From NCBI GenBank assembly GCA_021155205.1, contig JAJNPS010000037.1, positions 62,001 to 126,000 of the forward strand: a DNA stretch of 64,000 nt, read 5' to 3'. The notes under the pieces are model-generated. The model was not told where the DNA came from, searched no databases, and saw nothing but the letters and a program-made list of their open reading frames with translations. The translations under genes were made by a program, and so were the position numbers. Below are positions 17,350 through 27,259 of the stretch, one piece after another (the first letter of the stretch is position 1; the number at the start of each line of letters is the position of its first letter). Source of the stretch: Rhodobacterales bacterium. GTDB taxonomy: Bacteria; Pseudomonadota; Alphaproteobacteria; Rhodobacterales; Rhodobacteraceae.

Positions 17350-18123
17350 ATGGCACGTCGCAAGAAGGTCTACGAAGGCAAGGCCAAGATCCTCTACGAA
17401 GGCCCGGAACCGGGCACCCTGATCCAGTATTTCAAGGACGAGGGCGCGCCGACCGTGGTGCCCACCGACAACGTCCTGCAGGCCGCGGTCGAAGGCAAGG
17501 GGGTGCTCAACAACCGCCTTTCCGAATTTTTCATGGCCGGTCTGAACTCCATCGGCGTGCCGACCCATTTCATCCGCCGCCTGAACATGCGCGAGCAACT
17601 GGTGCGGATGGTCGAGATCATCCCCTTGCAGGTGGTGGTGCGCAACTTTGCCGCCGGGGATATTTCCAAACGCCTTGGCATTCCCGAGGGCACTGCCCTG
17701 CCCCGCCCGATTGTCGAATACTACTTCAAGGACGACAATCTGGGCCTGCCGCTGGTATCCGAAGAACATGTGATCGCGTTCGGCTGGGCCAGCCAGCAGG
17801 ATCTGGACGACATCGTGGCCCTGGCCCTGCGGGTCAACGACTTCCTCAGCGGTGTGATGATGGGCGTGGGCATCCGGCTGGCCGATTTCCAGATCGAGGT
17901 CGGCCGCATCTGGGAAGGCGATTTCATGCGGCTGATCGTGGCGGACGAGATCAGCCCCGACAGTTGCCGTTTGTGGGACATGCGTGCCAATCAGGACCGC
18001 GCCGAAGGTGCGCCTGCCCCCGAGGTCGGCCCCCTTGCCGATGTCTATACCGAATTGGCGCGGCGTCTGGGTGTGCTGCCGTCGAACGTCACCCATACCA
18101 CCAAACCGACCCTGATCAACTGA
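17350..18123 (+). CDS. purC: SAICAR synthetase
   Basis: A 257-aa enzyme that joins aspartate to CAIR in purine synthesis. It has the family start KVYEGKAKILYE, the ATP-binding DNVLQAAVEGKGVLNN region, the substrate loop VVRNFAAGDISKRLG, and IWEGDFMRLIVADEISPDSCRLWD. The start at 17350 follows GGAGAG and gives MARRKKVYEGKAK; the longer open frame upstream is not family-like. It is co-transcribed with purS (34-nt gap). Confidence 0.96.
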   Translation: MARRKKVYEGKAKILYEGPEPGTLIQYFKDEGAPTVVPTDNVLQAAVEGKGVLNNRLSEFFMAGLNSIGVPTHFIRRLNMREQLVRMVEIIPLQVVVRNFAAGDISKRLGIPEGTALPRPIVEYYFKDDNLGLPLVSEEHVIAFGWASQQDLDDIVALALRVNDFLSGVMMGVGIRLADFQIEVGRIWEGDFMRLIVADEISPDSCRLWDMRANQDRAEGAPAPEVGPLADVYTELARRLGVLPSNVTHTTKPTLIN

Positions 18124-18157
18124 CCGGGTTCGCAACCCCAATCTGCAGGAGCCAGCC

Positions 18158-18397
18158 ATGAAGGCGCGCGTGACCATCATGTTGAAATCCGGCGTGCTGG
18201 ATGTTCAGGGCGAGGCTGTGCGCCATGCCCTGGGCACGCTGGGGTTTTCTGGCGTCACGGGTGTGCGGCAGGGCAAGCTGATCGAGGTTGACCTCGCGAC
18301 AGACGATCGCGCCAAGGCCGAGGCCGAGGTCAGGGCGATGTGTGACAAGCTTCTGGCCAACACGGTGATCGAAAGCTATCGGGTCGAGATCGCCTGA
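18158..18397 (+). CDS. purS: Phosphoribosylformylglycinamidine synthase subunit PurS
   Basis: A 79-aa bridging subunit that couples PurQ to PurL. It has the ferredoxin-like fold pattern and family sequences KSGVLDVQGEAVRHALGTLGF and LLANTVIESYRVEI. GGAG lies upstream of the ATG. It is the second gene after purC and converges with recN with only 3 nt between the stops. Confidence 0.95.
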   Translation: MKARVTIMLKSGVLDVQGEAVRHALGTLGFSGVTGVRQGKLIEVDLATDDRAKAEAEVRAMCDKLLANTVIESYRVEIA

Positions 18398-18400
18398 CGG

Positions 18401-20050
18401 TCAGGTCGCGGCCAGCAGCGCGCCTGCCGCAGCACGGGCTGCATCGGTAACGACATCCCCCGCCAGCATCCGGGCGATTTCCTCGACACGGTCGTTTTCA
18501 GGCAACGCGGTCACGGCGGACAGGGTCTGCCCGGTCTTGTCCACGCGCTTTTCCACCCGCCAATGATGCCCGGCCTGCGCCGCCACCTGCGGCGAATGGG
18601 TGACGACCAACACCTGCGCGCCTTCGGCAAGGGATCGCAGCCGGCGTCCCACCGCATCGGCGGTGGCGCCGCCAACACCCCGGTCAATCTCGTCAAAGAT
18701 CATCGTGAGGCCCGGCGTGTTCTGCGTCAGACACACTTTCAGCGCCAAAAGGAACCGGCTGAGTTCCCCACCAGAGGCGATCTTGTTCAATGGCCCCGAC
18801 GGTGCGCCGGGATTGGTGGCGGCGGTAAACGTCACCAGATCGACGCCGTCCGGACCCGCCTCGCCCGGCGTCACCTCGGTCAAAAAGACCGCACGGTCAA
18901 GCTTTAGCGGGATAAGTTCACGCGCCATGTCAGCATCGAGCCGGGCGGCGGTGGCGCGGCGGCGGGCGGTGATGTCGCCTGCCTGTGCCTGATAGGTCGC
19001 CTCGGCTGCCGCCAGCGCCTGCTGCAGGCCCGCCAGATGCGCCGCACCGTTGTCAAGGACCGCCAGGCGCGCGCGCTGGTCGGCGGCAAAGGCGCCAAGG
19101 TCGTCGGCCAGAACCCCGTGCTTGCGCGCGAGCGCCCGGATCGCGAACAGCCGTTCTTCGCAGCGTTCCAGATCGTCGGTGTCAAACGTCAGCGCCTCAA
19201 GACACGCCTCGACGCCCGATTGCGCCTCGGACAGTTCGCCCATGACGCGCGACAGCGCCGCCAGCGGGGCCTCCAGCCGCCCCTCGGCCCGGTCGGCGAC
19301 CCCTTCCAGCCACCGGCGCGCGTTCCGGATGGCGCCCTCGGCCCCGTCGTCCCCCAGCGCCGCCGCGGCGCGGACGATGTCGGCGCGGATACGTTCTGCC
19401 GCCTGCATCAGGCGGCGCGCGGTGTCCAGCGCCGCCTCTTCGCCCGGCTGGGGGTCCAGCGCATCCAGTTCGGCTACGGCATGACGCAGAAAGCTTTCCT
19501 CGGCCCTGCCGGTCGCCAGCGCCGCCTCGGCCGCCGCCAGGTCGGCACGCGCCTGACGAAGGGTCGCCCAAGCCTGCCGAACCGGGCCAAGGTCAAGCCT
19601 GCCCACCGCATCCAGCAAGGCGCGGTGTCCGCGCGGGTTCAAAAGACCGCGATCGTCGGCCTGCCCGTGCAACTCCACCAGTGTCTCGCCCAGATCGCGC
19701 AAGATCTCGGCCCCGGCACGGCGGTCGTTCACAAAGGCGGACTTGCGGCCATCGGCGGCGATGCTGCGGCGCAGGATCAGCGTGTCGTCGCCGGGCAGAC
19801 CGGCCGCCTGCAAAACCGCTTGGGCGGCGTGGTCCGCGGTGATCTGAAATGCTGCGGTGACTTCGCCCAGACTGGCCCCGGCACGCAGCACATCTGCCCG
19901 CCCCCTCCAGCCCAGCACGAATCCCAGTGCATCCAGCAGGATCGACTTGCCCGCCCCGGTTTCACCCGTCAGTGCGTTCAGGCCGGGCTTGAGGTCCAGC
20001 GTCAGCCGGTCGATGATCAGGATGTCGCGGATGTCGAGCGTGGTCAGCAT
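18401..20050 (-). CDS. recN: DNA repair protein RecN
   Basis: A 549-aa SMC-like ATPase in double-strand break repair. Walker A is in GETGAGKSILLDALGF near the N-terminus; two Ala/Arg/Glu-rich coiled-coil arms fill the middle; the C-terminus has the ABC signature region (ASGGELSRFLLALK) and Walker B (TMIFDEIDRGVGG). The start MLTTLDIRDILIIDR matches the family; a GTG 45 nt upstream is in frame but gives a non-family Arg-rich start. No GTTC-N7-GTTC box is seen upstream, and it may be co-transcribed with bamD. Confidence 0.95.
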   Translation of the reverse strand: MLTTLDIRDILIIDRLTLDLKPGLNALTGETGAGKSILLDALGFVLGWRGRADVLRAGASLGEVTAAFQITADHAAQAVLQAAGLPGDDTLILRRSIAADGRKSAFVNDRRAGAEILRDLGETLVELHGQADDRGLLNPRGHRALLDAVGRLDLGPVRQAWATLRQARADLAAAEAALATGRAEESFLRHAVAELDALDPQPGEEAALDTARRLMQAAERIRADIVRAAAALGDDGAEGAIRNARRWLEGVADRAEGRLEAPLAALSRVMGELSEAQSGVEACLEALTFDTDDLERCEERLFAIRALARKHGVLADDLGAFAADQRARLAVLDNGAAHLAGLQQALAAAEATYQAQAGDITARRRATAARLDADMARELIPLKLDRAVFLTEVTPGEAGPDGVDLVTFTAATNPGAPSGPLNKIASGGELSRFLLALKVCLTQNTPGLTMIFDEIDRGVGGATADAVGRRLRSLAEGAQVLVVTHSPQVAAQAGHHWRVEKRVDKTGQTLSAVTALPENDRVEEIARMLAGDVVTDAARAAAGALLAAT

Positions 20051-20120
20051 CCGGCGCGCCCGCACCCGCAGCGCGTGCGGTCCTGCACGCGACACGCTAT
20101 GTCTGCGCCTGCACGCACCG

Positions 20121-20957
20121 CTAGAGCCATTCGCCCCGGATCATCTGGCGATAGACTGCGGCCAGCCAGCTTGACCCCTTGGCCTCGGGCGACAGGCCCA
20201 TCCCTTTGAGCAGACGGAACGCATCATCATAGAAGGGGCTGGCCCGATAGTTGTAGCCCAGGATCGCCGCCGCCGTCTGCGCCTCTTCCGTCAGACCCAG
20301 CGCAAGATAGGATTCGACCAACCGGAGCAGCGCCTCGGCCGTGTGCGTGGTGGTCTGGAAATCCTGTACAACGGTGCGAAAGCGGTTGATCGCAGCGGTA
20401 TAGTTCTTGCGTTTCAGGTAATAGCGCCCGACTTCCATTTCCTTGGCCGCAAGCTGGTCGAATGCAAGTTCGAACTTCAGCGCCGCGGAACGCGCATATT
20501 CGGTATCGGGATAACGCTCGATCACCACGCGCAGGGCCTGCAGCGCCTGGAAGGTCAGGCCCTGATCGCGACCGACCTCGTCGATCTGGTCATAGTATGT
20601 CAGCGCCATCAGATATTGCGCATAGGCCGCGTCTTCGTCGCCGGGATAGAAATCAAGGAACCGCTGCGCCGCGGACCGTGCCTCTTCGTACTGCTTGGAT
20701 TTGTGAAGGGTGAAGGCCTGCATGATCAGCGCGCGCTTGGCATATTCGGTATAGGGGTAAAGGCGTTCAACCTCCTGGAAATACCGGACCGCCTCTTTCG
20801 GGGTCTGCGTCTCCAGCGTGACTTCGCCGCGCTTGAAAATCTCTTCGGCAGTATAGCTTTCCAGCGGCGCTTCCTGCTGGCTGCCCGCGCAGGCGGCCAG
20901 GCCCAGGACCAACAGCGCCGTTGCAGCACGTGACGCGCTTTTCAGTCCGCCTGTCAT
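20121..20957 (-). CDS. bamD: Outer-membrane assembly lipoprotein BamD
   Basis: A 278-aa lipoprotein of the BAM complex, which inserts beta-barrel proteins in the outer membrane. The signal peptide ends in the lipobox LAAC (Cys23), and the mature part is five TPR-like repeats (for example FKRGEVTLETQTPKEAVRYF and FLDFYPGDEDAAYAQYLMAL). The length is normal. It lies between lpxC and recN on the same strand, so outer-membrane biogenesis genes follow the division cluster directly. Confidence 0.95.
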   Translation of the reverse strand: MTGGLKSASRAATALLVLGLAACAGSQQEAPLESYTAEEIFKRGEVTLETQTPKEAVRYFQEVERLYPYTEYAKRALIMQAFTLHKSKQYEEARSAAQRFLDFYPGDEDAAYAQYLMALTYYDQIDEVGRDQGLTFQALQALRVVIERYPDTEYARSAALKFELAFDQLAAKEMEVGRYYLKRKNYTAAINRFRTVVQDFQTTTHTAEALLRLVESYLALGLTEEAQTAAAILGYNYRASPFYDDAFRLLKGMGLSPEAKGSSWLAAVYRQMIRGEWL

Positions 20958-21092
20958 CTTCCGCCTATCCCAACATTCCGGCTTGTCCCGAGGGCCGCGC
21001 GCGGCCTTCCGGGCGATTTGAAATTTGTCGTAGCACAGAAAAATTGCGGGCGCAAAACGCCTTTGTCAGTCCTGCAGCGGGAAAATGACGGA

Positions 21093-22013
21093 TCAGCGAC
21101 GCGCAGGAAGATCGCCACGATGTACGCCGACACCGGGAAGCTTTTCCACCGTCATCGCGCCGCAATCGACCATCCGGTAGGCGTCGGGACGCGCGAAAAG
21201 CGCCCGCAGCAGCCGGTTGGTCAGCGCATGCCCGGCACGGATGCCGGTATAGAGACCCAGGATCGGTCCGCCCGCCAGCGCAAGGTCGCCCATCGCATCC
21301 AGCATCTTGTGACGCACGGGTTCGTCCACATGGCGCAGCCCGCCGGGGCTGAGGACCTGATCGCCCTGGAACACCACGGCATTGTCGAATGTGCCACCCA
21401 GGGCCAGTCCATTCGCGCGCATGGCGTCCACGTCGGCCTGCAGGCAGAAGGTACGGCTGTCGGACAATTCGCGCACAAACGCCCCGTTCGACATGTTCAA
21501 CTGGCGCGACTGCCGGCCAATGGCCGGGGCCACAAAGTCGATCTCAAAGCTGATTTCCAGCATGTCAGAAGGCTCGAGCCGCGCCAGCGCATCGCCGTCC
21601 CGGACCTCAACCGCCCGCAGCACGCGGATCGCGCGCACCGGGGCCGACTGCTCGATCAGGCCACGCGCCAGAAACCTTTCGACGAAAGGCGCCGCAGACC
21701 CGTCAAGGATCGGCACCTCGGGCCCGTCGATTTCGATCATCGCATTGTGGATGCCACAGCCTGCCAGTGCCGCCATCAGATGCTCGATGGTGGACACAGA
21801 ATCGCCCGCCGCGTTCGCGATCACGGTACACAGCCGCGATGGCTGCACGGCCGACCAATGCGCCGAAATCAGCGCGTCGCGATCCAGAATGTCGGTACGG
21901 CGAAACCAAAGGCCATGTTCTGCCGAGGCCGGGCGCACAGCCATGCGCACCGGGCGTCCGCTGTGCAGACCCCGACCGGAAAAACTGACTGCTGCCTTCA
22001 ACGTATTCTGCAC
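21093..22013 (-). CDS. lpxC: UDP-3-O-acyl-GlcNAc deacetylase
   Basis: A 306-aa zinc enzyme catalysing the committed step of lipid A synthesis. The zinc ligands appear in STIEHLMAALAG and RHKMLDAMGDLAL (HKxxD), and the start KAAVSFSGRGLHSGRPV is typical. The start codon is GTG at 22013, with GAAAGG about 8 nt upstream; there is no nearby in-frame ATG that fits. It follows ftsZ, separated by a terminator, so it probably has its own promoter in the 160-nt gap. Confidence 0.95.
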   Translation of the reverse strand: MQNTLKAAVSFSGRGLHSGRPVRMAVRPASAEHGLWFRRTDILDRDALISAHWSAVQPSRLCTVIANAAGDSVSTIEHLMAALAGCGIHNAMIEIDGPEVPILDGSAAPFVERFLARGLIEQSAPVRAIRVLRAVEVRDGDALARLEPSDMLEISFEIDFVAPAIGRQSRQLNMSNGAFVRELSDSRTFCLQADVDAMRANGLALGGTFDNAVVFQGDQVLSPGGLRHVDEPVRHKMLDAMGDLALAGGPILGLYTGIRAGHALTNRLLRALFARPDAYRMVDCGAMTVEKLPGVGVHRGDLPARR

Positions 22014-22170
22014 ATCCGTGCCTTTCGTGGCGTCGTTTCTGTGTCCGGTCAGGATTGCGCCCTATGCCGGTTTTCGCCCCAGATAGCTAAAGCTGCGCCC
22101 GCGTTTACACAACTCACGCTTTGTGACGCGATGTGACAGCGCAGAAACATTCACCAACCCTTTGGCTCAA

Positions 22171-22196
22171 AAGAAAAAGGCCCGGACGTCCGGGCC
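22171..22196 (-). terminator. Intrinsic terminator after ftsZ
   Basis: GGCCCGGAC/GTCCGGGCC form a perfect 9-bp palindrome (22179-22196). On the minus strand it is followed by TTTTTCTT (22178-22171). It lies 27 nt after the ftsZ stop and separates the division genes from lpxC. Confidence 0.85.
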
Positions 22197-22223
22197 CTGA
22201 TCTGATTGGTTGCCGCATCGCCC

Positions 22224-23870
22224 CTAATTCGCCTGGCGGCGCAGGAAAGCGGGAATCTCGATGCGTTCCTGATCCGCGCTCAGCTCCGGCTCGTCATCAT
22301 AGGAGGTGACGGGGGGCTGCTGGCGGGGGGTCGGGGGGACGTTGCGTTCGCCTTGTGTTTCCAGATGACCCGCCATCCGGTTGATCAGCGTTCCGATGCC
22401 GAACCGCGGCCGTTCGGCAACCTTCGCGGCAGGTTGCGCCATCGGCGCTGCCGCGGCCGGACGCGACATCGGGGTCGAGCCGCGCTGTGCGCCCGGGTTC
22501 TTGCTGACGGCAGCCTGCAGGCGGGCCAGCGCCTCGGGCGAGGGTGTTCCAGCGCTGCGCGGGCGCGGGGCCACGAACTCGGCTGCATCCAGATCGACAC
22601 TGGCGGGCGCCGGCCGCGCGGCAGGCGCCGCTGCCACTTGCGGGCGATAGGCCGGGGCGGGCAGACCGTCCTCCTCGACCGCCTCGGGTTCGGGCGCGGG
22701 GCTGAATGTCGCCACGTCCCGGTCAAAAAGTTGAGGCTCGGGCGCGGGCGCGGGCGGGCGCGCAGGTGCGGGATCTCGCTGGCGCGCCGGTGCGGCCGCA
22801 ACCGGGGCCTCGCGGCGCGGCTCGGGCGACGGCGCGGTGGTGCCCAGCGACAAGGGGGCCATGGTCCGGCGGGCGACCGGGGCGTCGGCCCGCATTGCAG
22901 CGGTGGCGTCGATGCCTGTGGCCACGACGGACACGCGCAGACGCCCCTCCATCGAGGTATCGAGGGTGGAGCCGACGATGATATTCGCCTCGGGATCGAC
23001 CTTTTCGCGGATGATGTTCGCGGCCTCGTCCAGTTCGAACAGGGTCAGGTCATAGCCGCCGGTGATGTTGATCAGCACACCCTTGGCGCCATGCAGGCTG
23101 ATCTCGTCCAAGAGCGGGTTGGCAATCGCCTTTTCGGCGGCCTGGACGGCGCGGTCTTCGCCCTGCGCCTCGCCCGTGCCCATCATCGCCTTGCCCATTT
23201 CGTCCATCACGGCGCGAACGTCGGCAAAGTCGAGATTGATCAGGCCGGGCCGCACCATCAGGTCGGTGACACCCTTGACACCCTGGTAGAGAACATCATC
23301 GGCCAGCGCGAAAGCCTCGGTAAAGGTGGTCTTTTCGTTCGCCAGCCGGAACAGGTTCTGGTTCGGAATGATGATCAGCGTGTCGACCACCGCCTGCAGC
23401 GCCTCGATGCCCTCTTCGGCCTGGCGCATCCGCTTGGCCCCCTCGAACTGGAAGGGTTTGGTGACGACGCCGACGGTCAGCACGCCCAATTCACGCGCGG
23501 CCTGCGCGATGATCGGGGCAGCACCGGTGCCGGTGCCTCCGCCCATGCCCGCAGTGATGAAGCACATATGCGCGCCGGCGAGGTGATCGACGATTTCCTC
23601 GATCGTTTCCTCGGCGGCGGCGGCCCCCACGGTCGGGCGCGCACCGGCCCCGAGACCCTCGGTGACTTTGACACCCATCTGGATGCGCGCGGCGGCACGG
23701 CTTTGCTGCAGCGCCTGCGCGTCGGTGTTCGCCACCACGAACTCCACTCCTTCAAGCTGCTTGTCGATCATGTTGTTGACCGCGTTGCCGCCCGCGCCAC
23801 CGACACCGAACACCGTGATGCGCGGCTTCAACTCTTCGCGGTCGGTTGTCATCATCAGATTGAGTGTCAT
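22224..23870 (-). CDS. ftsZ: Cell division protein FtsZ
   Basis: A 548-aa tubulin-like GTPase that forms the Z ring. It has FGVGGAGGNAVNNMID near the N-terminus, the tubulin signature GGGTGTGAAP, and the T7 loop NLDFADVRAVM. The C-terminal peptide DQERIEIPAFLRRQAN, which binds FtsA, is intact. A long Pro/Ala/Arg-rich linker (about residues 325-530) makes it longer than the E. coli protein (383 aa); long linkers are common in alphaproteobacteria. It is separated from ftsA by 215 nt, which may hold its own promoter. Confidence 0.97.
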   Translation of the reverse strand: MTLNLMMTTDREELKPRITVFGVGGAGGNAVNNMIDKQLEGVEFVVANTDAQALQQSRAAARIQMGVKVTEGLGAGARPTVGAAAAEETIEEIVDHLAGAHMCFITAGMGGGTGTGAAPIIAQAARELGVLTVGVVTKPFQFEGAKRMRQAEEGIEALQAVVDTLIIIPNQNLFRLANEKTTFTEAFALADDVLYQGVKGVTDLMVRPGLINLDFADVRAVMDEMGKAMMGTGEAQGEDRAVQAAEKAIANPLLDEISLHGAKGVLINITGGYDLTLFELDEAANIIREKVDPEANIIVGSTLDTSMEGRLRVSVVATGIDATAAMRADAPVARRTMAPLSLGTTAPSPEPRREAPVAAAPARQRDPAPARPPAPAPEPQLFDRDVATFSPAPEPEAVEEDGLPAPAYRPQVAAAPAARPAPASVDLDAAEFVAPRPRSAGTPSPEALARLQAAVSKNPGAQRGSTPMSRPAAAAPMAQPAAKVAERPRFGIGTLINRMAGHLETQGERNVPPTPRQQPPVTSYDDEPELSADQERIEIPAFLRRQAN

Positions 23871-24085
23871 GTCCCTACGCCTGCTTTGCTATGTCGCCAG
23901 TTGTGATGCGCGAAAAGTGCGCGCCGACCCTTGCCCCGCCCGTCCCTGACGAAAAAGTCCGGATTCTGACGGAAATTATAGAAAACCAGCACCAAGGTCA
24001 CGCGGAAAAGACGAAAACACCACAAAATCTAGGTAATTGTTGCCGAATTTCAGCGGTATTTCGCCGCCCCTACCTGATCTTGTGT

Positions 24086-25420
24086 TCACCAGTTCTCCTT
24101 GAACCATTTGACCACGCGGCGCACCGACCGCGCGGGGTATCCCTGCAGCGGAACTTCGAAATCCCACCACTCGTCCTGCGGGTATGCGGCAAAGAGGCTG
24201 AGGCCGACGGCACTCGAAAACGCGGCCCCTGTCGCCGCCTGCGGCAGGCCCTGCACGCGCAAGGGCCGCCCAAGGCGGACGCGCTGGCCCAGGATGCGCG
24301 CGGCAAGGCCATCAAGGCCGGGGATCTGGCTTGCACCGCCACACAGCACGATCTGCTGGCTGGGCAGGTGTTCGAATCCCGCCGCGTCCAGGCGCGCGCG
24401 CGTTTCCTCCAGGATTTCCTCGACGCGGGGGCGTATGATCCCGATCAGTTCGGTCCGGCTGATCTTGCGGCGGTCCTTGTCCCAGTCGCCGCTGTCGCCG
24501 CCGACCTCGATCATCTCGCGGTCATCCATGCCGGTCGCATAGACGCCACCCGACCGGGTCTTGATGCGTTCGGCCACCGTCAGGGGCACCTGCAGTCCCT
24601 TTGAGATGTCCGCCGTGACATGGTCGCCGCCCATGCGCACCGAATCCGCATAGATCATGTGCTTTTTGATAAAGATCGAAAGGCCGGTGGCCCCCGCCCC
24701 CATGTCGATGCAGGCCGCCCCCAGTTCCTGTTCATCCTCCACCAGGCTGGAAATACCCGACACATAGGCGGATGACGCGATCCCCGCGAGTTCCAGATCG
24801 CAGCGTTTCACGCAGTAAAGCAGGTTCTGGATCGCCGCCGCATCGACCGACAGCATGTGCATGTCGACCACGAGGCGGTTGCCGATCTGGCCGCGCGGAT
24901 CGCCAAGGCCCGACCGATGGTCCAGCGCAAAATTGACCGGCTGGGCGTGCAGCACCTCGCGCCCGGGGCCGATATCGGGGACATCACAGGCCGCCAGCAC
25001 CTGCGCCACGTCCTGTTCGCTGACCACCGAGTTCTGCAAATTCCATTCGCCGGCAAGGCCATAGCTGCGCGGCTCGCCGCCCGACAGGCAGGCTATCACA
25101 TGATCGACGCGGACATTCGCCATTTTCTGCGCCGCCTGAACGGCGGTGCGGATGGCACGTTCCGTCTCGTTCATCACCGCGATCTCGCCGAACCGCACCC
25201 CGCGCGACCGGGTTGTCGCAGCACCGATCACGCGGAACTGCGACTGCCCCGCCATTGGCCCGACGCCGTCCTGTTCGCGCAGCCGCGCCTCACCGTCAAA
25301 GCGCAGGATCAGGCAGGCAATCTTTGACGTGCCTACATCAAGAATGGCCACCACACCGCGCTGCATCGCGGCCTGGCGCATGTTGCGCATCGCGCGCTGG
25401 GATCTGTAGATGTCGGTCAT
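24086..25420 (-). CDS. ftsA: Cell division protein FtsA
   Basis: A 444-aa actin-like protein that tethers FtsZ to the membrane. It has the phosphate-1 motif ILDVGTSKIACLI, and CIDMGAGATGLSIFIKKH and VLCGGASQIPGL as the phosphate-2 and adenosine motifs. The C-terminus ends in a basic amphipathic helix (RSVRRVVKWFKENW), the membrane-targeting sequence. Its ATG overlaps the ftsQ stop by 4 nt. Nothing clear is seen in the 215 nt that follow before ftsZ except a small GCGCG hairpin near 23909. Confidence 0.96.
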   Translation of the reverse strand: MTDIYRSQRAMRNMRQAAMQRGVVAILDVGTSKIACLILRFDGEARLREQDGVGPMAGQSQFRVIGAATTRSRGVRFGEIAVMNETERAIRTAVQAAQKMANVRVDHVIACLSGGEPRSYGLAGEWNLQNSVVSEQDVAQVLAACDVPDIGPGREVLHAQPVNFALDHRSGLGDPRGQIGNRLVVDMHMLSVDAAAIQNLLYCVKRCDLELAGIASSAYVSGISSLVEDEQELGAACIDMGAGATGLSIFIKKHMIYADSVRMGGDHVTADISKGLQVPLTVAERIKTRSGGVYATGMDDREMIEVGGDSGDWDKDRRKISRTELIGIIRPRVEEILEETRARLDAAGFEHLPSQQIVLCGGASQIPGLDGLAARILGQRVRLGRPLRVQGLPQAATGAAFSSAVGLSLFAAYPQDEWWDFEVPLQGYPARSVRRVVKWFKENW

Positions 25421-26304
25421 AATTCGCTCTCCGATATGTCGATGACGCCGGTGGCACGGCGCAATTCCGTCAGGGCGTTCGGCGCAAGGCGCAGGCTGGG
25501 CCGCACCTTCGAGCGCAGATCGACGACCAGCACATCGCGGGCAAGCAGGTCCTGTGCGGCGTCGAGCGCGATCAGCCCCTCGATGGCGCGCACCGGGTCT
25601 TCGGCCGGCAAGAGAATGCGCTGGTTGCGCTCCATCACCAGATCCCAGCGCCTGTCGCCCATCCGCATCAATCCACGCAATTGCGGGATCAGCGGCTGCG
25701 CTGCGGCCAGAATGTCCAGCGCCTCGGGCACCACCCTGTCGGCCCCTTCGCCCGCGATCAGCGGCAGGTCGGGCCGGTCGCTGCGCGCGGCAAGACCCGC
25801 AACGCGGTGCCCGCCATCATCAACCAGCGTAAGACCGTCAGGCATCCGCCAGATTGCGACGGGCCTGCGTTCGGTGATCACCACCTGCAACACGCCACCC
25901 GACCGTACCCGCAATTCGGCTGTCTTGACCGCATCCAGGCTTTCGGCGCGCTGGCGGGCGGCGTCGAGGTCGATGTCAAAGGACGACTGCGGCAGGGAAA
26001 GGTTCAGCGTGGCGCGCACCGCATCAGCGAGTTCGGTCGTGGCGCCCTCGATGGCGACCAGACGCACCTGAAACTCGGGCCGCGCCTCGAATTTATCGCG
26101 CAAGGTGGCGACACCTGCGGTCAGGCTGGCGCGGCGGTCGGCACTGGCCAGAAAGATGCCGACCGACAGGAACACCACCAGCGTCGGCACCCCGATCCGG
26201 CAGACCCGGCGCACCATCGGGGTCATCCACAGCCGGTGCAGCCGGTAAGCCCAGCGCGAAGGGGCCGGGTCACGGCGGGGGCGGCGCGGGGTCAGCGATC
26301 GCAT
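25417..26304 (-). CDS. ftsQ: Cell division protein FtsQ
   Basis: A 295-aa bitopic divisome protein. It has a basic cytoplasmic N-terminus (RRPRRDPAPSRW), one transmembrane helix (about 37-55), a POTRA domain (FQVRLVAIEGATTELADAVRATL) and a beta domain (ITERRPVAIWRMPDG). The ATG at 26304 lies inside the end of ddl (13-nt overlap); the longer frame upstream is ddl sequence in another frame. Its stop overlaps the ftsA start (ATGA). Confidence 0.93.
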   Translation of the reverse strand: MRSLTPRRPRRDPAPSRWAYRLHRLWMTPMVRRVCRIGVPTLVVFLSVGIFLASADRRASLTAGVATLRDKFEARPEFQVRLVAIEGATTELADAVRATLNLSLPQSSFDIDLDAARQRAESLDAVKTAELRVRSGGVLQVVITERRPVAIWRMPDGLTLVDDGGHRVAGLAARSDRPDLPLIAGEGADRVVPEALDILAAAQPLIPQLRGLMRMGDRRWDLVMERNQRILLPAEDPVRAIEGLIALDAAQDLLARDVLVVDLRSKVRPSLRLAPNALTELRRATGVIDISESEL

Positions 26305-27212
26305 GAGGCGTCCTTTACCATCCAGGCGCAAAAGTCGGGAAAGCTGATGCCCTGATGCGCGGCCTGTTCGGGTGCCAGCGAGGTCGGCGTCATGCCGGGC
26401 TGGGTGTTGGTTTCCAAAAGCACCAGGCCCGCCAGCCCCCTTGCCTCGTCCCAGCGGAAATCGGTGCGGCTGACGCCCCGACACCCCAATGCCACATGCG
26501 CGCGCAGGGCGTAGTCAAGGCAAGCCTCTGAAATTTCAACCGGAATTTCTGCCGGAATGACATGGCGTGACCCGCCGACACTGTATTTCGCTTCATAGTC
26601 GTACCAGCCCGAGGTGATGATGTCCGTCACTCCCAGCGCGCGGTCGCCCATCACGGTCGTCGTCAGTTCACGCCCCGGCACATAGGCCTCCACCATCACC
26701 ATCGCAGGCATGGACGCCGCCAGGCGCGGGGCGTTCGACCCTTCGCGCACGATATAGACGCCAACCGATGAGCCTTCGTTGTTCGGCTTGACCACATAGG
26801 GCGCAGGCATCACATGGCCCGCCTCGACATCCTCGCGCGGCACAATTAGCGACGACACGACCGGCAGGCCGTTTGCCGCATAGATGTCCTTGGTCCGGGC
26901 CTTGTCCATTGCCAGAGACGATGCCAGAACTCCGGAATGGGTATAGGGGATGCGCAGCCATTCCAGGATGCCCTGCACGCAGCCATCCTCGCCCCAGCGG
27001 CCGTGCAAGGCGTTGAAAACGCAGTCGGGTTTGGCATCGGCAAGACGCTGCGGCAGGTCGATGCCTGCATCAACCTCCGCCACGTCGTACCCCGCCTGCC
27101 GCAGTGCCGCCGCGCATTCGCGGCCCGAGACGAGCGAGACCCCCCGTTCCGCCGAGAGCCCGCCCATCAATACTGCAACTTTGGGGGGCGATTTCACTGC
27201 CCTGCCCGCCAT
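26292..27212 (-). CDS. ddl: D-alanine--D-alanine ligase
   Basis: A 306-aa ATP-grasp enzyme making the D-Ala-D-Ala dipeptide of the peptidoglycan stem. It begins KVAVLMGGLSAERGVSL, has NALHGRWGEDGCVQG, the ATP-binding VVKPNNEGSSVGV and the metal-binding LLETNTQPGMTPTSL. The start at 27212 has GAGGCGG upstream. The ddl-ftsQ-ftsA block matches the usual end of dcw clusters. Confidence 0.95.
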   Translation of the reverse strand: MAGRAVKSPPKVAVLMGGLSAERGVSLVSGRECAAALRQAGYDVAEVDAGIDLPQRLADAKPDCVFNALHGRWGEDGCVQGILEWLRIPYTHSGVLASSLAMDKARTKDIYAANGLPVVSSLIVPREDVEAGHVMPAPYVVKPNNEGSSVGVYIVREGSNAPRLAASMPAMVMVEAYVPGRELTTTVMGDRALGVTDIITSGWYDYEAKYSVGGSRHVIPAEIPVEISEACLDYALRAHVALGCRGVSRTDFRWDEARGLAGLVLLETNTQPGMTPTSLAPEQAAHQGISFPDFCAWMVKDASCDR

Positions 27213-27259
27213 CGACCGCCTCTGTCCCGGGTGCTGGCCACCCGTGGTATTCTTTGATT

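Noticed and set aside
18401..20120. SOS box for recN
   Set aside because: recN is often LexA-controlled, but no GTTC-N7-GTTC or GAAC-N7-GAAC occurs within the gap to bamD.
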